Notes: generated by a model not told the origin, from the letters alone. A DNA stretch of 14,874 nucleotides from Candidatus Krumholzibacteriota bacterium (GCA_030630165.1 DAOVNN010000024.1:1-14874); one strand, 5' to 3'. Shown: positions 1 to 9,019, numbered from the stretch's first letter. Numbers and translations: made by a program.

Positions 1-1
1 C

Positions 2-1267
2 CTGCAGGCAGCGGTCGACTATGCCGGGGACGGAGACATGGTCTGGGTTGCCGACGGCTCCTACTTCAGCCCCGATCCGGGTGATTCCTCCGTCCCGGTA
101 TTAAGGATGAAGGCTGGTGTCGATATGTACGGCGGCTTTTCGACTGCCGATACCGAACTGTCAGACAGGGACCCGGATGCGAACAGGACGATCCTCGATG
201 GGGATAACAGTGTACGGCATGTCGTCATCGGAACCGATTTCGCAAGACTGGATGGATTCATCATCCAGTCGGGGTATGCATTCGGCAGTTATCCGGACAA
301 CTGCGGCGGAGGGATGCTCAATCACCGCGTCTCTCCGGTAGTCGAAAATTGTATTTTCACCTCGAACGATGCGGCCTTTCACGGGGCGGGAATGGCCAAC
401 ATTCACGCTTCGCCACATGTGAGGAACTGCGTCTTCAGGATAAACAGCGCGCTCAACAACGGGGCAGGTGTCTACAACGACGACCAGAACGGAATCGATG
501 GTAATCCGGTGTTTGAATCATGTGTCTTCGGACCGGGCAACAGCTGCCGTTTTGGTGCGGGGATGTACAACAGCTGGTGTGAGGTGGCAGTAAACAACTG
601 CCTCTTCTGCGACAACCTTGCCAATCATAACGGAGGCGGGTTGTACAACACGAGCTCGAAGGTGTTGGTGATGTCCAGCATATTCAGGGAGAACAGGGCG
701 TGCAGCGGCGGCGGCGTATACATGAACGGCATCGCCGGAACTGATTCTACAAAACTGTTGAACTGCCTTATAGAGACAAATACTGCCTACGTCAGCGGAG
801 GAGGAGTTTATCTGCTGAAGTCGTCCTCGATCCTTATCAACTGCACTGTAGCTGAGAACGCCGCCAAATACGGCGGAGGAATAAGCTGCTGGGAAAGTGA
901 GGCAGAGTTCACCAACACTATCGTCTGGGGCAACGTTGCATATAACGCCTGGCCGGCTATCGAGATCGGTACGGAGATGATCCCGGAGATAACAGGCTGC
1001 GATATCGACCAGGACGGTTACGGTAGAGAGAGGGACGGCTCAGCTGATGCGGACGGGAACATCAGGCTCGATCCGCTGTTTGCCGTGGGACCTCGGGGAG
1101 ACTGGTATCTCTCCCATACAGAGGCAGGACAGGCACAGGACAGCCCATGTCTGGATGCCGGAATGCTGACCGCGGTCGACTTCTGGCTGGTGGATTACAT
1201 GACTACAAGGACCGACGGCATACCTGATTCAGGTCCCATAGATCTCGGCTTCCATTACATTCCATGA
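2..1267 (+). CDS. Secreted parallel beta-helix protein, choice-of-anchor Q type (5' partial)
   Basis: The reading frame is open from the first bases of the window and ends at a TGA at 1265-1267. The coding region is therefore the 3' part of a longer gene, and the ATG at 38 is probably internal: the residues before it (LQAAVDYAGDGD) continue naturally into MVWVADGSY, the usual first strand of this fold. The protein consists of repeated turns built on 'NC-hydrophobic-F-x-x-N' followed by 'GGG/GAG-hydrophobic-YN', which resembles both right-handed beta-helix proteins and Pmp-type repeats. Near the C-terminus it has NTIVWGN (about 914-935), a 'DPLF...GDWYLS' segment and SPCLDAG (about 1142-1162), the signature of the choice-of-anchor Q family. 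It probably acts outside the cell, possibly in adhesion or carbohydrate binding, but no catalytic residues are recognisable. I see no FlgD-like sorting tail. The signal peptide must lie upstream of the window. Confidence 0.8.
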   Translation: MQAAVDYAGDGDMVWVADGSYFSPDPGDSSVPVLRMKAGVDMYGGFSTADTELSDRDPDANRTILDGDNSVRHVVIGTDFARLDGFIIQSGYAFGSYPDNCGGGMLNHRVSPVVENCIFTSNDAAFHGAGMANIHASPHVRNCVFRINSALNNGAGVYNDDQNGIDGNPVFESCVFGPGNSCRFGAGMYNSWCEVAVNNCLFCDNLANHNGGGLYNTSSKVLVMSSIFRENRACSGGGVYMNGIAGTDSTKLLNCLIETNTAYVSGGGVYLLKSSSILINCTVAENAAKYGGGISCWESEAEFTNTIVWGNVAYNAWPAIEIGTEMIPEITGCDIDQDGYGRERDGSADADGNIRLDPLFAVGPRGDWYLSHTEAGQAQDSPCLDAGMLTAVDFWLVDYMTTRTDGIPDSGPIDLGFHYIP

Positions 1268-1389
1268 TGCCGTGGAACATTAATCAGAAAATCCCTGACT
1301 GAATTCTCCCTTCAGAAGACAAGAACGAATGCCCTGTTTGTCCCGGGACCCCCGCGCCCTTCTTATTGTAGCGAAGATCTCACCAATTC

Positions 1390-1398
1390 TGATATAAT
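1390..1398 (+). promoter_or_regulatory. Extended -10 promoter for the C1 protease gene
   Basis: TG at 1390-1391, one spacer base, then a perfect TATAAT at 1393-1398 forms an ideal extended -10 element. It lies 33 bases before the protease start codon. No good -35 hexamer sits at 17 bp; the nearest TTG-containing hexamer (TTGTAG, 1366-1371) is too far away at 21 bp. Extended -10 promoters often tolerate a poor -35. A vegetative sigma-70-like factor is assumed. Confidence 0.5.
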
Positions 1399-1430
1399 AA
1401 GGGGGATATCAACCATCAAAGGAGTGTTGC

Positions 1431-3965
1431 ATGAGATCCAGCAGATCCTCACTTACAGCCCTGATCTTTCTTGCCCTGTTTCTTTCGATCATCTTCCCTG
1501 CGCCCTTGTCCGCGGACGCCCAGAGCGATCCGGAAATCGAATCAATCCAGAGAGAGATCGATTCGAAGGGATACAACTGGACAGCGAAGAGGTCGTGGGT
1601 GACCGATCTGTCCAAAGCGGAGTTCCAGGGAATGCTCGGGGTCCATATTCCTCCTGAAGTCGAGAAGAGATTCGAGACGCTGTATAAAAGTTTTTACGAT
1701 GGTAAACACCCCCTTCCGATGATGCCTGCAACTCCGTCAAACTGGGACTGGCGCGATATGGACGGGGTCTCGGCAGTGAAAAGCCAGGGAGGATGCGGGA
1801 GCTGCGCTATCTTCGCCGGAACGGCGGCCCTCGAATCGATTGTAATGATCAACGAGGGAATCGAGTACGACCTTGCCGAGCAGCAGATACTTTCCTGCAG
1901 GACGTTCGGGTACGGGTGTTCGGGTACCTGGTATTCATGGACATGGGACTACGTGCGCAACAACGGAGCCGTTCTGGAGCCGTGCATGCCTTACATGGCT
2001 GACGATTCGATCCTATGTGCCGACGAGCCGTGTGATATTTACGTGACAAACGGCGGATGGATCGACATTCCCAACGATGTCGAAACGATAAAGCAGCAGG
2101 TCATGATAACGCCCGTGGCTACGACATTCACCGTGTATGACGATTTCAGTGCTTACGGGGGAGGCTGCTACGAGCATGAAGGTGACGAATCGATAAACCA
2201 CGCCGTTCTGATCGTGGGCTGGGAGGACACACTATGCGGCGGCGAGGGCGCCTGGCTCTGCAAGAACAGCTGGGGAGATGCCTGGGGGCTCGACGGATTC
2301 TTCTGGATCAAGTACGGGACCTGCAAGATCGGTCACGCCACGCAGCGTGTACTTTACAACTCGGGCCTCGATGTATGGTACGCGGGCCATTCGATCCTCG
2401 ATTCCGGGGGCGACGGCGACGGCAGGGCCGATCCCGGCGAGAGCGTCGCGATGCCTGTCACGCTCTGGTGCGATATCCTGTCGACTGACAGGACAAACGT
2501 TTCGGCGACCCTCTCGACCACCGGCAGTCTCGCTGCGGTTACACAGTCGACGGTCTCGTACGGCACGATACCGGTGGGAGCCTCCTCGCCGGGCACCGGT
2601 GACTTCGAGTTCGATGTCGATCAGTTCGCCGTTCCAGGCGACAGGATAGAGTTCGTCCTGACGATAAGCGCTGATGGCGGGTACACCAACTTCGATACCT
2701 TTGAGGTCAGTGTAGGTGATTGTCCGGTCCTTCTTGTCGATGATGACGACGGTGCGCAGCTCGAGCAGTACTTTGAGGCATCGCTGCAGAACAACGGGTA
2801 CATCTACGAGAAGTGGAATGAGATAGATAACGGATATATCGGCGCGACAGACCTGTCCGGGTATACCGCGGTCATCTGGCTTACAGGAATTGGCGGCGAT
2901 ATTGAGCCGGAAAACATCACGGCGATCGAGGCTCTGCTCGACGGCGGTGGAGCCCTGTTCATGACGGGCCAGGATGTTGGATGGCAGCTGAATTACTACG
3001 GGGATCCAGATGATATCTCTTTCTACGCCGACTATCTCCACGCCGACTATGTCACTGATGACTCCGGTTTCCGTTCGCTCACCGGGATACCGGGCGATCC
3101 AGTCGGTGACGGGCTTGCCTTCGATATCGGTGGAGGCAACGGCAGCGGAGCCCAGGACTGGCCGAGCGAGATAGAGCCGCGCACCGGCGCCTTCCCCGTC
3201 CTCGAATATGTACCGGGAGCGGAGGGAGGCATCAGGTATGATACGGGACACAGGCTCGTTTATCTGGCCTTCGGATTCGAGGCGGTAAACACCGCCGCGG
3301 ACAGGGATACCCTCATGTCGAGATGCCTCGACTGGCTCGCCGATGGGTTATGGCCCGACACCACTCCACCGGTCGTGACAACCGTATACCCGAACGGCGG
3401 CGAAGAGTTCTCGACGGGTGAAACCGTTGAAATAACATGGACGGTGGACGAGGCTGCAGATGCCGATATCCTACTGTCGACCGATGGTGGCCTGACATAC
3501 GGCGAAACGATAGTCTTGGGGATTACGAGCGGAGACACGTATACCTGGACCGTATCGGAAGGGGCATCGAGCGAATGCAGGATACGCGTGATCGCCCGCG
3601 ACGGAGCTGGATTGGCCTCATACGATGACTCTGACGCTGATTTCTCGAAGGGGACGTCGACCGACGGTCCCGACTCTCCCGGCATCAGGGATTTCTATCT
3701 AGCGCAGAACGTTCCCAACCCCTTCAATCCCGTTACCACGATCCGATTCGATGTGCCTCACAAGTCGAGGGTGCAAGTGGATGTGTTTGATGTAGCTGGC
3801 AGGCTTGTCAGGACCCTGACTGACTCTGTTTACGAACAGGGGAGCCACGAGCTTGTATGGGACGGACAGGACTCTTCGGGCAAGGCTGTGTCATCGGGAA
3901 TCTACTTCTGCAGACTTGATGCACAAAGCTATTCATCATCAATGAAAATGATTTTACTGAGATAG
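1431..3965 (+). CDS. Secreted papain-family (C1) cysteine protease with FlgD-like C-terminal sorting domain
   Basis: The 844-residue protein starts at ATG 1431, with AAAGGAG at 1418-1424 as ribosome binding site. Residues 1-30 are a signal peptide. Residues 34-75 resemble the C1 propeptide (NWTAKRSW...FQGMLG, cathepsin B-like). The peptidase domain spans about 103-310, with oxyanion Gln119, nucleophile Cys125 in QGGCGSCAIF, His257 in INHAVLIVGW and Asn279 in CKNSWG, so the full catalytic set is present. The Trp that usually follows the nucleophile is Ala126. After it come a beta-sandwich region (about 320-428), an alpha/beta region opening with LLVDDDDG (434-640) that looks like a glutamine amidotransferase/ThuA-like fold, an Ig-like module (645-735, PNGGE...ITW) and a FlgD-like tail (755-844, VPNPFNPVTTI...SGIYFCRL). 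The tail suggests export to the surface or medium by a type 9-like route. The gene appears monocistronic. The middle domain assignments are less certain than the protease. Confidence 0.92.
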   Translation: MRSSRSSLTALIFLALFLSIIFPAPLSADAQSDPEIESIQREIDSKGYNWTAKRSWVTDLSKAEFQGMLGVHIPPEVEKRFETLYKSFYDGKHPLPMMPATPSNWDWRDMDGVSAVKSQGGCGSCAIFAGTAALESIVMINEGIEYDLAEQQILSCRTFGYGCSGTWYSWTWDYVRNNGAVLEPCMPYMADDSILCADEPCDIYVTNGGWIDIPNDVETIKQQVMITPVATTFTVYDDFSAYGGGCYEHEGDESINHAVLIVGWEDTLCGGEGAWLCKNSWGDAWGLDGFFWIKYGTCKIGHATQRVLYNSGLDVWYAGHSILDSGGDGDGRADPGESVAMPVTLWCDILSTDRTNVSATLSTTGSLAAVTQSTVSYGTIPVGASSPGTGDFEFDVDQFAVPGDRIEFVLTISADGGYTNFDTFEVSVGDCPVLLVDDDDGAQLEQYFEASLQNNGYIYEKWNEIDNGYIGATDLSGYTAVIWLTGIGGDIEPENITAIEALLDGGGALFMTGQDVGWQLNYYGDPDDISFYADYLHADYVTDDSGFRSLTGIPGDPVGDGLAFDIGGGNGSGAQDWPSEIEPRTGAFPVLEYVPGAEGGIRYDTGHRLVYLAFGFEAVNTAADRDTLMSRCLDWLADGLWPDTTPPVVTTVYPNGGEEFSTGETVEITWTVDEAADADILLSTDGGLTYGETIVLGITSGDTYTWTVSEGASSECRIRVIARDGAGLASYDDSDADFSKGTSTDGPDSPGIRDFYLAQNVPNPFNPVTTIRFDVPHKSRVQVDVFDVAGRLVRTLTDSVYEQGSHELVWDGQDSSGKAVSSGIYFCRLDAQSYSSSMKMILLR

Positions 3966-4245
3966 TGCATGTCTCATAATTGTTGACACATTCCGCATTT
4001 TGCTGATTATACATATATGCTAGACATCTATGTATCTCCTTCGCTGATAATTTCTGTATAAAGCATAAAACCAACCTCGTAATTGTTCCAATAATCCCGT
4101 CACTTTTCATATGTAATCATTATGCAGACCATGGAGGAGAGTGATAATCGAAAATGTTAGATAAAGCGAGGAGGTTATGAAAGAGCCTGAACCGATTAAA
4201 TGATATTCTCTAAATAAAAACGAATCTAATAGTGGGAGAATAATT
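3966..4245. other. AT-rich intergenic region between protease and lipoprotein genes
   Basis: This 280-base gap is visibly richer in A and T than the upstream gene. It contains a possible promoter (TTGACA at 3983-3988) and no convincing terminator. There is an eight-codon ATG-TGA frame at 4177-4203 whose GAGGAGG (4168-4174) sits only two bases before the ATG, which is too close for a normal ribosome binding site. I see no RNA gene or mobile-element end here. Confidence 0.5.
3983..4010 (+). promoter_or_regulatory. Possible sigma-70-like promoter upstream of the lipoprotein gene
   Basis: A perfect TTGACA -35 (3983-3988) is followed after 16 bp by GATTAT (4005-4010, four of six matches to TATAAT). 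If used, it gives a leader of about 230 bases before the start codon at 4246. The surrounding DNA is AT-rich, so chance matches are likely. Confidence 0.3.
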
Positions 4246-5925
4246 ATGATAAGGATAACGAAAAAGATCTTCTTAATATTGATTATGTTTCAGGTTGCTA
4301 TTTTAGGCTGTAGCCGTCAAACCGAGCCTGAGCTCGACGGAACATCTCCAAGACTTGGAGTATCACAACCTCCCTCTAATCCGTTAAATAGAACGAATCC
4401 ACTCCGTACATATATTCAAGATAACTGGACATCAGGCGACCCAGACCTAACCGGAGGGACGCATTACAGTCATATTAAAATATATGGGCACAATTATAAG
4501 AATGCCCGAACTGCACTTACTAACCATATTGATTATGAGAATTTCGTAGCCAATCACTACGATATGTATCATTGGGGCGGGCCATACATGGGATCATATA
4601 GACATGTCGATAATGGTGATGGTGTAATTGACGATTTTATCTGGACACGGGAAGCAACTAGAGTGCCTCACATAGGGCACGACCCAGACGAGGGATTACC
4701 CAATGGCTTTGAGTATGATGATGTTGTTATGCATTACAAAAAGGATGTGACATACCATAGCTGTTTTGATTCCGCTACTATTCTTCCTGGTTGCACAAAT
4801 CAATCCCCAAGTTGCATGGTTGATGCAAGATTTTATAGTTATTGTTGTTGCTGGGACAATATTGACACAGGATATCGAGCTCTTCTTAAAATGCCTGAAG
4901 GTTATCAGAATAGAGAAGATTTTCCGTATCTTGATTTTGTAGTGACAAAGCTTGCAATGGAACCAATATCTTTTGAAGTAGATGGTTTCTTCTTTGATGA
5001 AGTAAGCTACGTGCTGGCTCCACAAGGTGCGTGGTATCAGGGCTTTGATAAGACGTTTGCTTATGCAGGTGAAGACGAATATGCGTATGACTTTTCATAT
5101 ATTGCCGATAAATATGCCTTCGTTCCCTGGGCTGTATATGAACTTGAAAGCGAAGTGAGTTCCGGTGAGTTAATTGGCATCGCAAACACAGTGCAGCCTG
5201 ATCAGGATTGTGTAACAGACTATCAGGATATTTTGTCACAAACATATCTCGAAAACATACTTAATGAACTTTGGATGGGTTATGGTGGCAGTGCTGCTCT
5301 GATGACAACCAGTCGGATAGAATGTTGGCTCCAACGTCCATACACAGAATACTTGGAGCAAGATAAAGGATATATATTCTGTTGCTATGACATGTCTGGT
5401 ACACAAAACCTAGGTTCAGATAAGGGACGTGAGTTCTCACTTGCTACGTTTTACATGATTAATCATCAGATGGCATTTTATTATTACCGAACGAGGAAGC
5501 ATTTTCTCGATGACTCTACTCCCCCTGTAGAACGTTGCCATTGGAATCCGTTGGTCCAATTAGATGTTGGACAGCCTACTGTAAACATGTGGAATATCCC
5601 TGATTATGAACAGAATATATCTGACCGGTTCTTTATTTATGAACAAGGACCTGATTATCAAATACTCGGTCGTGAATTTCTGCGAGATGATGAGTATAGA
5701 GTGCTGGTTCTTACAAAGATAATGGATAACATGGGCGTGGAAGGTCTGAACGAAACAACAGTCGATCTTCCATACAATTATTATCGGTTAGAACACGGAG
5801 AAACATGGAATACTCTCTCATGGGGACCTATTACAAATCAAATATCACTGTGTAATAACGAAGGTGCGATTCTTATACGTGCCAAGAAAGGTGACCCAGA
5901 ACCACCACCTGATCCAAACATTTAG
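4246..5925 (+). CDS. Lipoprotein resembling hypothetical glycosyl hydrolase (TIM-barrel) proteins
   Basis: The 559-residue protein starts at ATG 4246 with GGGAGA at 4234-4239. A hydrophobic signal ends in the lipobox ILGC (19-22), with Ser at +2, so it is predicted to be a lipid-anchored exported protein. The body is rich in aromatic and acidic residues. The segment VDGFFFDEV (245-253) resembles the strand-end acidic motif of uncharacterised glycosyl-hydrolase-like families such as GHL15, with Asp251/Glu252 as candidate acidic residues; further barrel-like segments include LIGIANT (309-315). The C-terminus (about 500-545) looks like the small beta domain that often follows such barrels. A polar, proline-rich end (DPEPPPDPNI) closes the protein. 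It has many cysteines, including CCC at 200-202 and CC at 379-380. Base composition is much lower in GC than neighbouring genes (22/60 at 4861-4920 versus 39/60 at 2581-2640), suggesting acquisition by transfer. Enzymatic activity is inference only. Confidence 0.75.
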   Translation: MIRITKKIFLILIMFQVAILGCSRQTEPELDGTSPRLGVSQPPSNPLNRTNPLRTYIQDNWTSGDPDLTGGTHYSHIKIYGHNYKNARTALTNHIDYENFVANHYDMYHWGGPYMGSYRHVDNGDGVIDDFIWTREATRVPHIGHDPDEGLPNGFEYDDVVMHYKKDVTYHSCFDSATILPGCTNQSPSCMVDARFYSYCCCWDNIDTGYRALLKMPEGYQNREDFPYLDFVVTKLAMEPISFEVDGFFFDEVSYVLAPQGAWYQGFDKTFAYAGEDEYAYDFSYIADKYAFVPWAVYELESEVSSGELIGIANTVQPDQDCVTDYQDILSQTYLENILNELWMGYGGSAALMTTSRIECWLQRPYTEYLEQDKGYIFCCYDMSGTQNLGSDKGREFSLATFYMINHQMAFYYYRTRKHFLDDSTPPVERCHWNPLVQLDVGQPTVNMWNIPDYEQNISDRFFIYEQGPDYQILGREFLRDDEYRVLVLTKIMDNMGVEGLNETTVDLPYNYYRLEHGETWNTLSWGPITNQISLCNNEGAILIRAKKGDPEPPPDPNI

Positions 5926-5941
5926 TATTACGTTACGACAA

Positions 5942-5982
5942 AGCCATGGTGCGGGCAGTAGAGATCTTCCCGCACCATGGCT
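5942..5982. terminator. Perfect 14-bp hairpin between convergent genes, probable bidirectional terminator
   Basis: AGCCATGGTGCGGG (5942-5955) and its exact complement CCCGCACCATGGCT (5969-5982) flank a 13-base loop. The hairpin begins 17 bases after the stop of the plus-strand lipoprotein gene and ends 3 bases beyond the stop of the minus-strand CHAT gene, so it serves both. There is no good run of T on either side (CATTTAGTTGT on plus, TTGTCGTAAC on minus), so it may terminate imperfectly or act as an mRNA 3'-end stabiliser. Confidence 0.65.
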
Positions 5983-5985
5983 CAT

Positions 5986-8838
5986 TTAGTTGTATAAAGA
6001 TCCCAAACTAACAGAGCAAGCTGCCCAAAAGAAAGAATCATTCAACCCAGTTGATGAATCCCTTATAGTGTTGCGTTTGTTCTGACAGAGGAATTTAGCA
6101 GATGAAGTGTGAATTCCTTTTGATAGACTAATTGAAGACAACATGAAATATGTGGCTGCTTCGTCGGGAATGTCCAAGAGAGTATGGAATACTACATGAG
6201 CGCCAGAATCTAGAAAGGCATCACACAGACTGGGTGCAAGAAAATGGGATTTGGTGTAGGGGACACCGCTAGAACATCCCGAGAGAACTACCAGTCCACA
6301 GCCACTGAGATTGGCACTGCGTATATCTGTGATGTCCAGGAATGTGTCTTCGATGAAATTTTGTTTCTGTGGGGGAGTGAGTGGTATGTGGACCATATAC
6401 GGCACTTCCGGATCTGTCATTATATGGGTTGCGAAATACAGGAATGATGCAGTTTCCCACGAGCGCATCAGGTTATCCTTCGTGGCCGATTCGTTTTTCA
6501 GAAAGATCGCATCTGGATTATGAGCGGCGACAGCCTCAGCTTCTGTGATTGTTCCGGATAATTCCGGCAGGAAAGCTGAGTCATCCTGCAACAGGCGACC
6601 GCTGTGAGCCAGTATGAGGCCGGGATTGTCGTTACGTTTCATTGGAGAACAGTCCACATTCCGCAGTAGCGCAACATCAGCGTGTAGAATTAATGGAACA
6701 TAATCTTTTTCTTTACCGATATCGAGTGCATCGAAGGGGATACTCGAGAGGAATCCTTCCGCAGTGAAGAGGAACAACCGGTCAGGTTTTCTACCGGTCC
6801 TTTCCAGTGCTTCCGGGGGGAGAAGTATTTCGGCCAGCGTCTGGAGGTTGTCGGTGAGCTCAGGTTGGATCTCATCAGAGCCTTCATTAGAGCGAGGCAT
6901 CAGCATGTTTCTTGTCTCGTAGACCAGCTTTTGAATTATTTCGGTGGTGCTATCGAGGAACTCACTGCGGATCCCGCGTTTCGAGACTGTCCAGCGCGAT
7001 ATTTCATGGTCTCTGACAAGGTAAAGTGTGTGTACAGCGTTCGCACTCACTATGCAGTCTATTGCCTGAATTCCTCTTTCGTGAAGATATTCAATCAGAG
7101 CTCCCGGTCGGGTATTATTTGATCCTGCGAGCAGTATCCTTGCCCGCTTCTCTGCTGAATCAATGCCATTATTTCCGGTCCCCAGCAATCGGTAGAGATC
7201 TTTCCAAAGGAGTTCGGCGCCGTAGCCGGCGGTGGGATTATCTGACACCAGGTCGTGCATCAGCATCCTGAGGTCTTCACACTTACCGATGGCAAGGTAG
7301 GTGTGGACGCTGCCGTCCATTCCCGCTGCGTAACCGGCAAGCCGGTCAAGGCCATTCTCCGCGGCCGAGACGGCATCTTTCCTGTTTCCCCGCAAGAGCT
7401 CAAGTCTTCCCCGTGCGGCACAGCTGTTGATACATTCGAGTTTCAGATCCCCTGTGCAGCCTGCAGCGAGTTTATCAAACTGCAGCAGCGTTGAATCCGC
7501 TTTTTCGAGATTACCGAGTTCCAGTTGTGATTGCGCGAGAAGCAGATAGAACTGGACCTCATGTGTAAGAAGATGATTTTGTCGTGCATTATGAATTCCC
7601 TTATTGATGATTGGTTCAGCGTCTTCGTATCGACCATTTTCGTACAGGCCTCTTGCCCAGGGCAGCATCAGCCGAACATATTCGCCTCTGAAATCCGAGC
7701 GCATTTTTCTGGCTGATCCTTCGATATCAGTCATAATCTTTTCAGCTTCTATTACATTTCCTTCAGCCATTAGCATGCGGGCATTGAATAGATTCATCCG
7801 GAATGTGTACAGATCTTTAAGTTTACTCTCGTGATTATCCCAGGAATAGAGCCGGAGCAGGATCTTCAGGCGGCCGTTTAGACGTTCCACGATCTCCCAG
7901 CAGCCCAGATCGGCATAAAAATCCATTGATTCAAGTACGAACCTGAGCAGGTGCGCGCCTCCCTTATACTCCCTGCAAACCTCTTCGGCCTCGGAATAAA
8001 GCCTGTGGGCGAGGGCATATCTGCCTGCTTTCCTGTAATACCCCGCATAAAATGTGAGTATCCGTGCGGTCTGGTTAGGGAGTCGGGAGCGATTGGCTAT
8101 ATCCAGGGCCTTTTCATAACAGATTATCATGGAATCTACATCTCCCATGGATCTGTAGATTGAGCCAAGTGTGCCGAGCGTCTGGCACCTCATGCGGTTC
8201 CATTTGTGCTTTTCGAACTCGCGCGATGCTTCCTTCAAAAGAACGAATTGCATTTCTTCATCACCTATGTCGCCATACAGTTCTGCGAGCTTATTTTTCG
8301 CCATGGCAAGCATTCCCGTATAACCTGTTCGCTCGAACACTTCGATGTATTCAGAAATCAATTCTATCTTGTCCGAAGGGGAGATGGAGTCATCTTTGTA
8401 GAGATCTCTCATCCTTCGCCTTAAAATGACGCTATTGAATATTTCTTCCGGGTCGAGTTTTGAGAAATACTGGATTTCTCTGGCAAACGAGACCTCCTGG
8501 AATTCACTCTCCATGATTATTGCGAGTTGCGCGAGATAATGAACAGTCCGCGGGACAAGATGATCAATGTCCTTCGGTGGAATATCGGCAATAGTCTCCC
8601 TCAGGATGAAATACTGTTTCGACATGAAATCAAAGCCGGCCTCACGGCTGTAGTAGGCGAGTGTGCTGTCGTCACTGCAAGTGAGGTGAGCCTTCAGGTC
8701 GTCTGGTAGACATTCCAGGACATCATGATTATGCCGGGAATCGCACGACAGGAAATAAGCGGCGACGAGAAAAAATATCAGGGAGAAAAGAAAGAAACTC
8801 TTATCTACTCTCATATAGCATGCTGCTCGAAGGGGCAT
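5986..8838 (-). CDS. Membrane-anchored or lipoprotein TPR-CHAT caspase-like protease
   Basis: The protein has up to 950 residues. The ATG at 8838 gives a long n-region; the ATG at 8814 (Met9, MRVDKSFF) gives a more typical signal peptide. Neither has a clear ribosome binding site. A hydrophobic stretch (15-30) ends in FLSC with Cys32, a weak lipobox with Asp at +2, so the protein is either a lipoprotein or membrane-anchored and faces outside the cytoplasm. Residues about 170-500 are TPR-type helical hairpins (for example 222-248, 263-287, 389-415, 431-454). The CHAT domain (about 580-945) keeps the catalytic His805 in LYFATH and Cys855 in VVLSGCSSG, consistent with an active cysteine endopeptidase of the caspase/separase clan. 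TPR-CHAT proteins commonly use the TPRs to bind partners that control the protease. It is transcribed divergently from a sigma/anti-sigma operon. The substrate is unknown. Confidence 0.88.
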   Translation of the reverse strand: MPLRAACYMRVDKSFFLFSLIFFLVAAYFLSCDSRHNHDVLECLPDDLKAHLTCSDDSTLAYYSREAGFDFMSKQYFILRETIADIPPKDIDHLVPRTVHYLAQLAIIMESEFQEVSFAREIQYFSKLDPEEIFNSVILRRRMRDLYKDDSISPSDKIELISEYIEVFERTGYTGMLAMAKNKLAELYGDIGDEEMQFVLLKEASREFEKHKWNRMRCQTLGTLGSIYRSMGDVDSMIICYEKALDIANRSRLPNQTARILTFYAGYYRKAGRYALAHRLYSEAEEVCREYKGGAHLLRFVLESMDFYADLGCWEIVERLNGRLKILLRLYSWDNHESKLKDLYTFRMNLFNARMLMAEGNVIEAEKIMTDIEGSARKMRSDFRGEYVRLMLPWARGLYENGRYEDAEPIINKGIHNARQNHLLTHEVQFYLLLAQSQLELGNLEKADSTLLQFDKLAAGCTGDLKLECINSCAARGRLELLRGNRKDAVSAAENGLDRLAGYAAGMDGSVHTYLAIGKCEDLRMLMHDLVSDNPTAGYGAELLWKDLYRLLGTGNNGIDSAEKRARILLAGSNNTRPGALIEYLHERGIQAIDCIVSANAVHTLYLVRDHEISRWTVSKRGIRSEFLDSTTEIIQKLVYETRNMLMPRSNEGSDEIQPELTDNLQTLAEILLPPEALERTGRKPDRLFLFTAEGFLSSIPFDALDIGKEKDYVPLILHADVALLRNVDCSPMKRNDNPGLILAHSGRLLQDDSAFLPELSGTITEAEAVAAHNPDAIFLKNESATKDNLMRSWETASFLYFATHIMTDPEVPYMVHIPLTPPQKQNFIEDTFLDITDIRSANLSGCGLVVLSGCSSGVPYTKSHFLAPSLCDAFLDSGAHVVFHTLLDIPDEAATYFMLSSISLSKGIHTSSAKFLCQNKRNTIRDSSTGLNDSFFWAACSVSLGSLYN

Positions 8839-8843
8839 CCATT

Positions 8844-8862
8844 AATCAATAAGTTGTTGATT
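8844..8862. repeat. Inverted repeat AATCAA-N7-TTGATT
   Basis: AATCAA (8844-8849) and TTGATT (8857-8862) form a short dyad just upstream of the CHAT gene's first ATG and downstream of its possible promoter. It extends imperfectly by about three more bases each way. It could be an operator or a weak stem in the leader. In AT-rich DNA it could also be chance. Confidence 0.3.
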
Positions 8863-8865
8863 GAT

Positions 8866-8898
8866 ATAATAATAACGTATAAGTGACCACCTGCGCAA
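8866..8898 (-). promoter_or_regulatory. Possible promoter for the CHAT gene
   Basis: On the minus strand, TTGCGC (8898-8893) is followed after 18 bp by TATTAT (8874-8869, five of six matches to the -10 consensus); a second overlapping TATTAT lies at 8871-8866. The -35 is poor (only TTG matches), so the call is tentative. Its position, about 30-60 bases before the candidate start codons, is reasonable. Confidence 0.3.
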
Positions 8899-9019
8899 CC
8901 GGGCAAATCGCTGAATCAGGACGGACAGAACGAATCAATTACCAGGATTCCATACAGAAAAACAAAATTAATAATAATTGTATCTATTTGAATAATAGTA
9001 AGTTATATGGATATTGCAG

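Noticed and set aside
2232..3251. Long 339-codon frame on the minus strand inside the protease gene
   Set aside because: It is antisense to a well-supported protease with recognisable domains. The translated sequence has no recognisable family and no ribosome binding site was seen; GC-rich coding DNA often yields such shadow frames.
3808..4110. A 100-codon minus-strand frame over the protease end and intergenic region
   Set aside because: It overlaps the conserved FlgD-like tail on the other strand. It has no recognisable domain, so I treat it as chance.
4177..4203. Eight-codon ATG-TGA frame with GAGGAGG upstream
   Set aside because: The purine-rich sequence is only two bases before the ATG, too close for a ribosome binding site. 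Nothing else supports a gene or leader peptide.
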